Source: Donghicola mangrovi
Lineage (GTDB): Bacteria > Pseudomonadota > Alphaproteobacteria > Rhodobacterales > Rhodobacteraceae
DNA: 64,000 nucleotides
NCBI RefSeq assembly: GCF_013377535.1
Contig: NZ_JABCJE010000004.1
Span: 124,001-188,000, forward strand
Direction of reading: 5' to 3'
Below the pieces are notes generated by a model. The model saw only the letters and a program-made list of their open reading frames with translations, searched no databases and had not been told where the DNA came from. Numbering within the stretch: position 1 is the stretch's first letter; each line of letters begins with the position of its first letter. Shown here piece after piece: positions 51,387-60,348 of the stretch. The translations under genes and the position numbers were made by a program.

Positions 51387-52370
51387 ATGAAGACTCTACT
51401 GACCAGTGCTGTTTCTCTGGCCGCCTTGGCCACCGGCGCGTTTGCCGCAGATGACGTCACCTTGCAGCTCAAGTGGGTCACTCAGGCCCAGTTCGCAGGC
51501 TACTATGTGGCGCTGGAAAAAGGCTATTACGAAGAGGCCGATCTGGACGTCACCATCAAGGCCGGCGGCCCCGACATCGCCCCCGTGCAGGTGCTGCTGG
51601 GTGGCGGCGCGGATGTGATGGTGGACTGGATGCCCTCGGCCCTTGCGGCCCGTGAAAACGGCGCGCCTATCGTGAACATCGCGCAGCCCTTCAAATCGTC
51701 GGGCATGATGCTGACCTGTCTGAAGGAAAGCGGCGTCACCAGCCCCGCAGACTTCCCCGGCAAGACGCTGGGTGTCTGGTTCTTTGGCAACGAGTACCCG
51801 TTCCTGTCGTGGATGTCGAAGCTGAACATCCCCACCACCGGCGGTGCCGATGGCGTCGAAGTGCTAAAGCAAGGCTTCAACGTCGATCCCCTGCTGCAAA
51901 AGCAGGCAGCCTGCATTTCCACCATGACCTACAACGAATACTGGCAGGTTATCGACGCTGGCATTTCGGCGGATGACCTGATCACCTTCAAGTACGAAGA
52001 TGAGGGCGTCGCAACACTGGAAGACGGCCTTTATGTGATGGAAGAAAAGCTGGCCGACCCCGCCTTCGAGGACAAAATGGTGCGTTTCGTCGCCGCCTCG
52101 ATGAAGGGCTGGAAGTGGGCCGAGGAAAACCCCGAAGAAGCTGCTGAAATCGTTCTGGAATATGATGAAACCGGTGCCCAAACCATCGGCCATCAGGTTC
52201 GCATGATGGGCGAAGTGGCCAAACTGACCGCAGGCTCGAACGGCGCCTTGGACGAGGCGGATTACCAGCGCACCGTGGACACCCTGATGGGCGGCGGCTC
52301 GGACCCGGTTATTACCAAAATGCCAGAGGGCGCCTGGACCCACGCCATCACCGACAAGGCTCTGAACTAA
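51387..52370 (+). CDS. NMT1/THI5-like periplasmic binding protein
   Basis: 327 residues, signal peptide cleaved near GAFAAD, then VTLQLKWVTQAQFAGYYVAL, a hallmark opening of NMT1/THI5-like proteins that bind pyrimidines (ThiY, RibY). Later GVWFFGNEYPFLSW and TMTYNEYWQVIDAG fit the family. With dihydropyrimidine genes directly upstream, the ligand is likely a pyrimidine base, hydantoin or related ring. Ribosome site ACTCGGAGGTTGTTCCC. Confidence 0.9.
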   Translation: MKTLLTSAVSLAALATGAFAADDVTLQLKWVTQAQFAGYYVALEKGYYEEADLDVTIKAGGPDIAPVQVLLGGGADVMVDWMPSALAARENGAPIVNIAQPFKSSGMMLTCLKESGVTSPADFPGKTLGVWFFGNEYPFLSWMSKLNIPTTGGADGVEVLKQGFNVDPLLQKQAACISTMTYNEYWQVIDAGISADDLITFKYEDEGVATLEDGLYVMEEKLADPAFEDKMVRFVAASMKGWKWAEENPEEAAEIVLEYDETGAQTIGHQVRMMGEVAKLTAGSNGALDEADYQRTVDTLMGGGSDPVITKMPEGAWTHAITDKALN

Positions 52371-52378
52371 CGCACGGC

Positions 52379-52410
52379 TCCGGCGCGTCCCCTGTGGTCG
52401 CGCCGGAACC
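52379..52410 (+). terminator. Terminator after the binding-protein gene
   Basis: Arms TCCGGCGCG and CGCGCCGGA (52379-52387 / 52399-52407) form a perfect 9-bp stem with an 11-base loop, followed by ACCTTTAAAAA, 8 bp after the stop. The T-run is short, but the position is right. Confidence 0.6.
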
Positions 52411-52497
52411 TTTAAAAATCTGTAGAAATCTCGGGGCATAGGGAACAGACGCCGTATAGTCACGGTTATGCCAGCACCCATTCCCGAAGGTTTTGAT

Positions 52498-53490
52498 ATG
52501 CAAGTCTTTCACTGCCCAGCCTGCGCCGCCCGCGTCTATTTCGACAATCTGGCCTGTACCTGCGGACAGGCGCTGGTCTTTGCCCCCGACACCCAAGCCA
52601 TCACTGCCCTACAGACCGGCTGCGCCAACCGCGACCGGATCGGCTGCAACTGGACACCCATGGACGGCGGCCTCTGCCGGTCCTGCGCCATGACCGAGAC
52701 CGTCCCCGACACCGACCGCCCCGCCAACATCGACCTGTGGTCCCGCACCGAGGAAGCCAAGCGCTGGATGCTGGCCAACCTGTCCCGCTGGGGCTGGTTC
52801 GGGCCGCAGGACACTGGCGCTCTGCCCGTGTTCCAACTGCTCTCGGAAAAAACGTCGGACGGGAAGACCCGCGTTGTGATGGGCCACGCTGACGGCGAGA
52901 TCACGATCAACGTCTCCGAGGCCAGCCCCGTGACGCTGGCTGCCCGCCAGACCGCGCTCGGAGAGCTTTATCGCACCATGGTCGGCCATATGCGGCACGA
53001 GATGGCGCATTTTCTGTTCCTGCGCCTGTCCGAGGACCCCGCTTTTCTGTCGGAATTCCGCGCGACCTTTGGCGATGAACGGGCCGACTATGGCGCGGCG
53101 CTAGAGCAGCACTATGCCGATCCCGCGCCGATGGACGGGACCTATATCACCTCCTATGCCTCGGCGCACCCGCACGAGGATTGGGCCGAAACCACCGCCC
53201 ACCTGCTGCACCTTGTGGACCTGCTGGACAGCGTTCAGGCCGTGGGCATCGGGTTCCAAGGGGGGCCGCAGGGCGGCTATGACCCCTATCAGGACAGCGA
53301 TACGGAAAACATGATCCGCATGGCGATCGATGCCACGCTGGCCATCAACCATGTGAACCGCGCGCTGGATCTGCCGGACCTCTATCCCTTTGTGCTGACC
53401 CCGGCGGTCAAGGCAAAGCTGGCGCTGGCCCATCGCTATCTGCGCCGGACAGTCAACAATACGGCCCCACAGCCGGAACTGGTGGCTTAA
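52498..53490 (+). CDS. Putative zinc-binding metallopeptidase with N-terminal zinc ribbon
   Basis: 330 residues from ATG 52498 (AAGG 8 bases upstream; an ATG at 52468 would add 10). An N-terminal zinc ribbon (CPACAARV, CTCGQ, then CANRDRIGCNW and CRSCAM) precedes a peptidase domain with HEMAH (RHEMAHFLFLRL). Acidic residues in DERADYGAALEQHY and HEDWAETTAHLLH could complete the zinc site. No signal peptide. It matches a bacterial family of putative zinc metallopeptidases of unknown substrate. Confidence 0.85.
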   Translation: MQVFHCPACAARVYFDNLACTCGQALVFAPDTQAITALQTGCANRDRIGCNWTPMDGGLCRSCAMTETVPDTDRPANIDLWSRTEEAKRWMLANLSRWGWFGPQDTGALPVFQLLSEKTSDGKTRVVMGHADGEITINVSEASPVTLAARQTALGELYRTMVGHMRHEMAHFLFLRLSEDPAFLSEFRATFGDERADYGAALEQHYADPAPMDGTYITSYASAHPHEDWAETTAHLLHLVDLLDSVQAVGIGFQGGPQGGYDPYQDSDTENMIRMAIDATLAINHVNRALDLPDLYPFVLTPAVKAKLALAHRYLRRTVNNTAPQPELVA

Positions 53491-53550
53491 CCCTGTCGAA
53501 ACACTCGCCTATAGTGTCTGACAATAACGATTGGATTTTCGGGAAACGAT

Positions 53551-54504
53551 ATGAGCGGATTGATCGCCCTGCTGGACGATGTGGCAGCAATTGCCAAAGT
53601 GGCCTCGGCCTCGGTTGACGATGTGGTCGGACAAGCCGTCAAGGCATCGTCCAAAACCGCGGGGGCCGTGATTGATGACGCCGCCGTTTCCCCAAAATAC
53701 GTGCACGGCTTCAAACCCGAGCGCGAACTGCCCATCGTGTGGAAGATCACCAAAGGGTCGCTGTTCAACAAGCTGGTGATCCTGCTGCCTGCGGCGCTGC
53801 TGCTGTCGATCTTTGCCCCTTGGCTGATCTCGCCGCTTCTGATGCTGGGGGGGGCCTATCTGGCCTTTGAGGGCGCCGAGAAGGTCTGGCATGTGATCAG
53901 CCCCTCTCACCACGACCAAGCCACCGCGATCGAGGAAAAGGCCGCCGGTAAGGACATGGAGGACAGCAAGGTCAGCGGCGCGATCAAGACAGACTTTATC
54001 CTGTCGGCCGAGATCATGACCATCGTTCTGTCCGCCGTCCCCGCCGAGGAAACCATCGTGATGAAGGCCGCCATTCTGGCCGTCGCCGCACTGATCATCA
54101 CCGTGGGCGTTTACGGCGTGGTTGCCCTGATCGTTAAGGCTGACGATCTGGGTCTGGCCATGGCGAACAAGGGCAGTCTGGGCCTGACCCGATCTGTCGG
54201 GCGCTTCATCGTGCGGGCCATGCCGGTGCTGATGGATGTGCTGATCGTGGTCGGCACGGCGGCTATGATCTGGGTCGGGGGCTCTATTCTGGTGCACGGG
54301 ATGCACGAGCTGGGCTATCACCTGCCCCAAGAAATCATCGAGCACGCCGCCGAAAGCGCCGCGCACATTGTCTCGCAGTTCCAAGGGGCCGTTGAATGGA
54401 CCGTTACCGCGCTTCTGGATGGTGTGGTTGGCCTGACCGTTGGCGCGATCCTGATCCCTGTGGTGACCGGCGTCATGCGCCTGCTGGGTAAAAAGGCCCA
54501 CTGA
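53551..54504 (+). CDS. DUF808 (YedI-like) inner-membrane protein
   Basis: 317 residues starting MSGLIALLDDVAAIAKVASASVDDV, the strongly conserved opening of DUF808/YedI. It has about six hydrophobic segments. A soluble Ala/Asp-rich N-terminus precedes the first membrane helix (LVILLPAALLLSIFAPWL). Function is unknown. It converges directly on the kinase gene without any gap. Confidence 0.9.
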   Translation: MSGLIALLDDVAAIAKVASASVDDVVGQAVKASSKTAGAVIDDAAVSPKYVHGFKPERELPIVWKITKGSLFNKLVILLPAALLLSIFAPWLISPLLMLGGAYLAFEGAEKVWHVISPSHHDQATAIEEKAAGKDMEDSKVSGAIKTDFILSAEIMTIVLSAVPAEETIVMKAAILAVAALIITVGVYGVVALIVKADDLGLAMANKGSLGLTRSVGRFIVRAMPVLMDVLIVVGTAAMIWVGGSILVHGMHELGYHLPQEIIEHAAESAAHIVSQFQGAVEWTVTALLDGVVGLTVGAILIPVVTGVMRLLGKKAH

Positions 54505-55827
54505 TCACGGGCGGAACCGCACCTCGAAGCCCTGATCCGATCCGGTTCGGGGCGAGCGCACGGTCAGCCAGCTGCGGCTGCGATCCGCGATCACATGCAC
54601 AATCGCCAAGCCCAAACCGGTGCCGTCCCCCGCCCCGTTCCCACGGTTGAACCGCTGGGTCAGGCGGGCCAGATGCTCGGCGCTGACAGGGGGGCAATCG
54701 TTGGCAACCACCAGCTCTCCGTCGGCGGTCAGTTCGACCGTGACAGCAGCGCCCGCGTTCCCGTGGCGGATGGCGTTTTCCACCAGATTGCGCAGCAGAA
54801 TGCCTAGGGCGTCCATGTCCAGATCAGAATGCACCGGCTGATCGGGCAGCTTCAGGGTGATCTGGCCTTCGGCACCGGCGCGCTCGAAATCCTGCACGAT
54901 CAGGCGAACCACGGCGCGGATGTCCGTAGGGGTACCCGTGCGCAGGCGGGACCCTTCGGCGCGGGCCAGTTGCATCAGCTTTTCGGTATAGCGGTTCAGG
55001 CGTTTCAGGGTCGCCTCGATCTCGGTCGCACGGGCAATGGCACCTGCATCGGTGCTTTCGGCGCGCAAGCGTTGGGCCTGCGCGATGGCCCCCGCAACGG
55101 GCGTGCGCAATTCATGGGCCGCGTTCGAGGCAAAACTGCGCTCGGCCTCGAAGGCTTCGGACAGGCGGGCGATCAGTTTGTTCGTGCTGCGGACCAAGGG
55201 CGCCAGTTCCGGCACCATCCCGTTCACCGCAATGGGCGAAAGGTCATGGGGGCCACGGCGGGCCATCTCTCGGCGCAGGTCGGTCACGGGGGTGAACCCG
55301 CGACGCACCACCAGCACAATCGCGATCAGGGACAAGGGGATCACCACCACCAAGGGCAGCGACATACCCAGCACCGCCGCCCAGGCCAGCTCGTTCCGCT
55401 CGCTGATGTGCTGCGCAACCGCGACCGTCATGTCAAAGCGTTTGATGTGGTCCACATAGACCCGATACCCCCCGATATCCGAGAACCCCTCGGCGGTGGG
55501 AAAGCCCAGCGCGGTCGCCCCTTCGGATTGCAGGATGATGCCGCGATCGGCGGACCAGACCACGAATTCCAGCTTGTCCTTGTGCCCCTGAAGGCGGCGG
55601 ACGGAATGATCGCTTTCTTCATCCTCGCGGTGTTTGTCGCGCAGGGCGATCTGGACAATCCGTTCAGCGGTGCCACGCAATTCACGGTCGAACTGCTCGG
55701 AAAACTCGTGCAGGAACACGCGGCTGGTCACGATGGCCGAGATGATCCACAGCAGGGTAATCACAGCCCCCAGCACCAGCGCGATCCGCGCCTGCAAGGA
55801 CATGGGGCGGGCCAGCAGCGTCTTCAT
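54505..55827 (-). CDS. QseC/TctE-like sensor histidine kinase
   Basis: 440 residues: TM1 about 13-35, a periplasmic domain of ~130 residues, TM2 (LPLVVVIPLSLIAIVLVV), HAMP, H-box NAAHELRTPVAG, N box NLVENAIRHG and G box GTGLGLAIVH. Partner of the regulator just upstream (4-bp overlap). The signal is not clear; its divergent neighbours encode a periplasmic flavin/redox system, so an iron or redox cue is plausible. Confidence 0.92.
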   Translation of the reverse strand: MKTLLARPMSLQARIALVLGAVITLLWIISAIVTSRVFLHEFSEQFDRELRGTAERIVQIALRDKHREDEESDHSVRRLQGHKDKLEFVVWSADRGIILQSEGATALGFPTAEGFSDIGGYRVYVDHIKRFDMTVAVAQHISERNELAWAAVLGMSLPLVVVIPLSLIAIVLVVRRGFTPVTDLRREMARRGPHDLSPIAVNGMVPELAPLVRSTNKLIARLSEAFEAERSFASNAAHELRTPVAGAIAQAQRLRAESTDAGAIARATEIEATLKRLNRYTEKLMQLARAEGSRLRTGTPTDIRAVVRLIVQDFERAGAEGQITLKLPDQPVHSDLDMDALGILLRNLVENAIRHGNAGAAVTVELTADGELVVANDCPPVSAEHLARLTQRFNRGNGAGDGTGLGLAIVHVIADRSRSWLTVRSPRTGSDQGFEVRFRP

Positions 55828-56483
55828 GGTCGGCCCAGCCTGTAGCCAAGGCCGCGCTCGGTCTCGATCACCGTGCGGCCCAGTTTCTTGCGCAGGTGGC
55901 TGACGTGGACCTCGATCGTGTTGGACCCGATCACATCGTCAAAGGAATAGAGCGCCTCTTCCAGCTGCACCTTGGTCAGCACCTGATTGGGCCGCTGAAG
56001 CAGCGCCTCGAAGATCGCCCATTCGCGGGCGGTCAGCGTCACCTTCTTGCCGTCCACGGTCAGGGTACGGGCGGCAAGGTTCACCTCGATCCCGCCAAGG
56101 GTGATCACCGGATTGGGGTTCCCCGCATAGCGCCGCGACACCGACCCGATCCGCGCCGACAGTTCCGCCAGATCAAAGGGTTTCACCAGATAATCGTCGG
56201 CCCCTGCGTCCAGCCCCGCGATGCGGTCACTGATCTGGTCCAGCGCGGTCAGAATAATCACAGGGGTCACGTTGCCCCCCGCCCGCCAGTCCCGCAGCAT
56301 CGGCACGCCCCGCCCGTCGGGCAGCATCAGGTCCAGAAGCACCAGATCGAACGCCGACGCCCGCAGGGCCGTATCCGCATCCCCCAGCCGCGTCACATGA
56401 TCCACACTATGCCCGTCCGAGCGCACCTGATCGGCCACAGCCGTTCCCAGCACCATATCATCTTCGACCAACAGGACGCGCAT
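55824..56483 (-). CDS. OmpR/QseB-type response regulator
   Basis: 219 residues: receiver (LLVEDDMVLG, phospho-acceptor in LVLLDLMLPDG, Lys in LVKPFDLAEL) and a winged helix (LEEALYSFDDVIGSNTIEVHVSHLRKKLG). Its promoter region contains paired direct repeats of the phased type bound by this class. It likely activates both its own operon and the divergent DUF2271 operon. Confidence 0.93.
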   Translation of the reverse strand: MRVLLVEDDMVLGTAVADQVRSDGHSVDHVTRLGDADTALRASAFDLVLLDLMLPDGRGVPMLRDWRAGGNVTPVIILTALDQISDRIAGLDAGADDYLVKPFDLAELSARIGSVSRRYAGNPNPVITLGGIEVNLAARTLTVDGKKVTLTAREWAIFEALLQRPNQVLTKVQLEEALYSFDDVIGSNTIEVHVSHLRKKLGRTVIETERGLGYRLGRP

Positions 56484-56534
56484 CGGGCCATTCTCCGCCT
56501 AATTTCCGGCACTTCACCACAATCTTCCCCGAAC

Positions 56535-56584
56535 CTGAAGCCAAGCTGAAGGACAAACATATCCCCCTTCAGGAAAGCTTCAGG
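56535..56584. promoter_or_regulatory. Paired 11-bp-phased direct repeats in the divergent promoter
   Basis: CTGAAG occurs at 56535-56540 and 56546-56551; its reverse direction TTCAGG occurs at 56568-56573 and 56579-56584. Both pairs have an exact 11-bp period, the classic spacing for tandem binding by OmpR-class dimers. The two pairs face each other 16 bp apart, one likely for each divergent gene. Confidence 0.75.
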
Positions 56585-56647
56585 TTGCGCGCAGAAAACA
56601 CGACTCGCGGGGCAGCTCCCCTTGGCCCCTGATGACGGAGAAGATAG

Positions 56648-57118
56648 ATGAAAGTTCTTGGATCCTTACTGGCTGCAACCACGGCGCTGACCGTGCCCTC
56701 CCTTGCGATGGCCAAAGACATCACCGTAGACACCAAGCTGATGAACTATGGCGGCGAAGACGCCTATCTGGCGTATTACCTGACCGACGCCAGCGGCAAA
56801 TATGTCCGCACCCTGCACATCGCCAGCGGCAAGTCGCGCTGGTGGGACCACCTGACCGGCTGGTATTCGGCCACCGCAGGCAACGCCAATGAGATCGCGG
56901 GCCTGACCGGCGCCAGCGTCGGCTCGGGCAGCAGCCTGAAATTCACCGTGGACGTCGAAGACGCCCTGATCGACGCGGGCTACCAGATCCGCGTGGACGC
57001 CGCCGTTGAACACATGCCCAACAGCCCTGCCGAAATCGTGGTCCCGCTGACCTCGGACAATGCGGGCAAGACCGTGGCAGGCCGCGGCTATATCGCCAGT
57101 TTCACCTTCGACATGTGA
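56648..57118 (+). CDS. Periplasmic DUF2271 protein with a possible flavinylation motif
   Basis: 156 residues: signal peptide (cleavage near LAMAKD), then a compact beta-rich domain (ITVDTKLMNYGGEDAYLAYY, YVRTLHIASGKSRWW) of DUF2271. It holds AGLTGAS (residues 84-90), similar to the S/T-G-A-S/T core to which ApbE attaches FMN through Thr or Ser. It is the first gene of an operon with a PepSY flavoreductase and ApbE, so it may be a small FMN carrier in the periplasm. The acidic residue usually found at the start of ApbE motifs is Ala here, so the site is only probable. Confidence 0.85.
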   Translation: MKVLGSLLAATTALTVPSLAMAKDITVDTKLMNYGGEDAYLAYYLTDASGKYVRTLHIASGKSRWWDHLTGWYSATAGNANEIAGLTGASVGSGSSLKFTVDVEDALIDAGYQIRVDAAVEHMPNSPAEIVVPLTSDNAGKTVAGRGYIASFTFDM

Positions 57119-57128
57119 GGGTGAACCC

Positions 57129-59318
57129 ATGTTCCGTGTCCTCCACCGTTATGCGGGCCTGATCGGGGCGCTTGTCCTGATCTCGATTGCCCTGACCGGA
57201 GCGATCCTTGCGGTGTTCCCTGCGCTTGAGGCAGACAGCAGGGCCACCACTCTGGACGCCGGTCATCTGGTTTCTGCCGTCAGCGCCAACGTCCCCGGTG
57301 CCGAGCAGATCACTGTTGATGACAACGGTCGTATGGTTGCCGTCAGGTTCGGCGCAAACGGTTTTGAACAGATCCGCGTTGATGGCGCGACCGGCGAGGC
57401 CCTAGGTCCGGTCGAGACCAACGCAACCGAGCTGTGGTTTGAGGATCTCCACCGTTCTCTGTTTATGGGGGACACGGGACACTGGATTGTCATCGGCGCG
57501 ACGGCGGCGATGATCCTGCTGTGCGTGTCGGGCTATGTTCTGGCCGCACGGCGTATGGGTGGCTGGAGCCAGCTTTTCGCCCGTGACCGTTCTGGCGGCG
57601 CGGGGGGCTGGCACCTGAAGATCGCGCGGATTGCGGGCTTCGGGATCATCCTGTCGTCCCTGACGGGGCTGTGGATGGCCGCCGCCACCATGGGCTGGGT
57701 GCCCGAAACCGCGCCCAACCCTGCCTATCCCACCAATGTCAGCACCGGCACCGCAGCGGACCCCGCCACCCTGACCGAGCTGACCGCGATTGATGGCAGC
57801 ACCATCCGCGCCATCACCCTGCCCCGCACCGACGTCCCCGGCATGGCCTATATGGTCGAGACCGACGCAGGCGCGGGCTATATCGACCCCGTCACCGGCG
57901 AGATGCTGTCGTGGGACGCCCGCGATGGCTGGTCAAAGGCGATGGATGTCATTCACCTGCTGCACACCGGCCAAGGCATGGCTTGGGTGGGTCTGGTGCT
58001 GGGTCTTGCCTCTCTGATGGTGCCTGTCCTGTCGGGCACCGGCGTTCTGGTCTGGCTGGCGGGTCGCATCACCGGCACCCGCAAGTTTTCCCCTGCCCCC
58101 AAAGCCGAGGTTATCGTGCTGGTCGGCTCCGAAGGGGGCACCACGTGGCGCTTTGCCAACGCCTTTGGCGCGGCGATGCAGGACGCGGGCAAAACCGTCC
58201 ACGTTGCGGCCATGTCGGCCTTTGCCCCCAACCGGTACACCCAAGCCCGCCAGATCGTGGCCTTTGCCGCCACCTATGGCGAAGGCGACGCCCCCTCGGG
58301 TGCGGACGGATTCATCGACCGCCTGAACACTGCCAAACCGCTGACCGCCCCCTTGTCCGTGCTGGGCTTTGGTGACAGCAGCTATCCGACCTATTGCGCC
58401 TATGGCGATCTGGTGCGCGATACCTCCGCCGCCAAAGGCTGGACCATCGGCCCCAAAGGCAACGTCAACCGTCAGTCCGAGCGGGACTTCACCGACTGGG
58501 CCGTCGCCTTTGGCCAGTCCATCGGCGTGGACCTGAGCGCGGTCGCCACCTATCTCGAGGATCGCCCCACCACCGCTCTGACCCTGCAATCGGCCCGCAT
58601 GTACGGCGAGGACGCCCAAGCCCCCACTGCCATCCTGCGCTTTGCCCTGCCGCGTGTGTCCCTGCTGGACCGCCTGCTTGGCCGCGGTTTTGCCGGTCTG
58701 CGGGCGGGCGATCTGCTGAACATCATCCCCGAAGGCAGCAAATCCCCCCGCGCCTATTCGCTGGCCTCTGGCACCCGCGACGGGTTCCTTGAAATCTGTG
58801 TGCGCAAGCAACCGGGGGGCCTGTGCTCGACCCAGCTGTGTACCCTGACCGTTGGCGAAACCGTCACCGCCTATGCCACCCGCAACGCCAGCTTCCACCC
58901 TGTTCGGGACACCGCGCCCCTCCTGCTGGTCGGGGCCGGTGCAGGGATCGGCGCGCTGGCAGGCTTTGCCCGCGAGAACACCGCGAAGCGTCCGCTGCAC
59001 CTCTATTTCGGCATTCGCAGCAATCAGGGCGGCTACCCCTATGACCAAGAGTTCGCGGACTGGCAGCAGGACGGCCACATGACCGCCAGCACGCTGGCCG
59101 TGTCCCGCGGCACCCCTGCCCGCTATGTGCAGGACGCTCTGGAGGCCGACGCCGACCGCGTGGCGCAACTGATCACCAGTGGCGCACGGATCATGGTCTG
59201 CGGCGGGCGTGACATGGCCGCAGGCGTGCGCAAGGCGCTGGACCACATTCTGGAAAGTCACGGCTTGGCCGTGGACCTGCTGAAATCCGAGGGACGCTAT
59301 GTCGAAGATGTCTTTTGA
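57129..59318 (+). CDS. PepSY membrane flavoreductase (flavodoxin and FNR domains)
   Basis: 729 residues from ATG 57129. N-terminal PepSY-type membrane part (RVLHRYAGLIGALVLISIAL, with a helix pair and periplasmic domain, then WVGLVLGLASLMVPVLSGTG). A cytoplasmic flavodoxin domain follows (VLVGSEGGTTWRFANAFG, VLGFGDSSYPTYC), then an FNR domain (RAYSLAS for FAD, VGAGAGIGALAGF). The order equals sulfite/iron reductase flavoproteins anchored by PepSY helices. It would move electrons from NAD(P)H through the membrane to the periplasmic DUF2271 protein or ferric iron. Confidence 0.88.
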   Translation: MFRVLHRYAGLIGALVLISIALTGAILAVFPALEADSRATTLDAGHLVSAVSANVPGAEQITVDDNGRMVAVRFGANGFEQIRVDGATGEALGPVETNATELWFEDLHRSLFMGDTGHWIVIGATAAMILLCVSGYVLAARRMGGWSQLFARDRSGGAGGWHLKIARIAGFGIILSSLTGLWMAAATMGWVPETAPNPAYPTNVSTGTAADPATLTELTAIDGSTIRAITLPRTDVPGMAYMVETDAGAGYIDPVTGEMLSWDARDGWSKAMDVIHLLHTGQGMAWVGLVLGLASLMVPVLSGTGVLVWLAGRITGTRKFSPAPKAEVIVLVGSEGGTTWRFANAFGAAMQDAGKTVHVAAMSAFAPNRYTQARQIVAFAATYGEGDAPSGADGFIDRLNTAKPLTAPLSVLGFGDSSYPTYCAYGDLVRDTSAAKGWTIGPKGNVNRQSERDFTDWAVAFGQSIGVDLSAVATYLEDRPTTALTLQSARMYGEDAQAPTAILRFALPRVSLLDRLLGRGFAGLRAGDLLNIIPEGSKSPRAYSLASGTRDGFLEICVRKQPGGLCSTQLCTLTVGETVTAYATRNASFHPVRDTAPLLLVGAGAGIGALAGFARENTAKRPLHLYFGIRSNQGGYPYDQEFADWQQDGHMTASTLAVSRGTPARYVQDALEADADRVAQLITSGARIMVCGGRDMAAGVRKALDHILESHGLAVDLLKSEGRYVEDVF

Positions 59319-60219
59319 CGGCCTGACACGCTTCGCCCTGAACGGGGCAACCATGGGCACCCGCTGGAGCACCCTGTTCTGGGCCCCCGCCCCCGTGGAC
59401 GGGTTGCAAGAGGCCCTTCAATCCGCCGTGGACCGCGTCGATGCCCAGATGTCCCTGTGGAAACCGGACAGCGACCTGTGCCGCCTGAACGACGCACCCA
59501 CCGGCGTCTGGGTCGATCTGGCACCCGAGATCACCACCGTTCTGGACCGCGCCCTGCAAATCGGACGCTCCAGTGGCGGCGCCTTCGAGATTGCCGTGGG
59601 CGAGGCTGTGGCCGCGTGGGGTTTCGGCCCCCGTCCCGCCGATCAGGAGGCCATCCGCCGGATGCTGACCACCCCCGATCACCCCCGCGCCTCCGACCTG
59701 CTGGAGCTGGACATCCCCAACCGCCGCGCCATGAAACACGCCCCCGCTCGTTTCGACCTGAACGGCATTGCCAAGGGGTACGGCGCCGACCGCCTGATCG
59801 AAACCGCCGCCCTGCACGGGGTTGCCGATGCTCTGTCCGGTCTCGATGGCGACCTGCGCGCCGCTGGCACGCGGCCTGATGGCAGCCCTTGGCCCATCGC
59901 GATCGAAGAACCCGATTACGACCGCCGCGCCGCCTATACCATGCTGGAGCTAGAGGATCTGGCCGTCGCCACCTCTGGCGACTACCGCCACTGGATCAAC
60001 GTGGGCGGGCAGCGCCTGTCCCACACCATGCACCCCCGCACGGGCGGTCCGCTGCAACAGTCCCCCGCCTCGGTCACCGTTGTTGCCGCCGACTGCATGA
60101 CCGCCGATGCATGGGCCACCGCCCTGATGGTGCTGGGAAAAACCGAAGGCACCCTGCTGGCCAAGGCCAACAACATTCAGGCCATGTTCCTGGAGCGCGA
60201 GGCCCCCATCCCCGCCTGA
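59299..60219 (+). CDS. apbE: FAD:protein FMN transferase ApbE
   Basis: 306 residues; a second in-frame Met three codons later is an alternative start, both overlapping the upstream gene by 11-20 bp. ApbE motifs: NGATMGTRWSTLFW, FDLNGIAKGYGADRL, GDYRHWINVGG, HTMHPRTGGP and CMTADAWATALMVLG (metal-binding Asp region). It transfers FMN from FAD onto Thr/Ser of periplasmic targets. No clear N-terminal signal is visible, so whether it acts in the periplasm is uncertain. The likely target is the DUF2271 protein of its own operon. Confidence 0.92.
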   Translation: MSKMSFDGLTRFALNGATMGTRWSTLFWAPAPVDGLQEALQSAVDRVDAQMSLWKPDSDLCRLNDAPTGVWVDLAPEITTVLDRALQIGRSSGGAFEIAVGEAVAAWGFGPRPADQEAIRRMLTTPDHPRASDLLELDIPNRRAMKHAPARFDLNGIAKGYGADRLIETAALHGVADALSGLDGDLRAAGTRPDGSPWPIAIEEPDYDRRAAYTMLELEDLAVATSGDYRHWINVGGQRLSHTMHPRTGGPLQQSPASVTVVAADCMTADAWATALMVLGKTEGTLLAKANNIQAMFLEREAPIPA

Positions 60220-60245
60220 CCCATAGCCCCAAATTATCCGGCCTT

Positions 60246-60262
60246 GCGCATTTCTAATGCGC
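60246..60262. other. Perfect short palindrome between apbE and the tannase gene
   Basis: GCGCATT-TCT-AATGCGC is a perfect 7-bp inverted repeat, followed by CTT. It could be a weak terminator after apbE or an operator about 90 bp before the tannase start. Confidence 0.4.
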
Positions 60263-60348
60263 CTTAGCCGCCGGATCGCACGACCTTGGCCGTAACAGTC
60301 CCATACCCCGCCAATTCGCGGCCACTGTCACGACAAGGATTTAGATTG

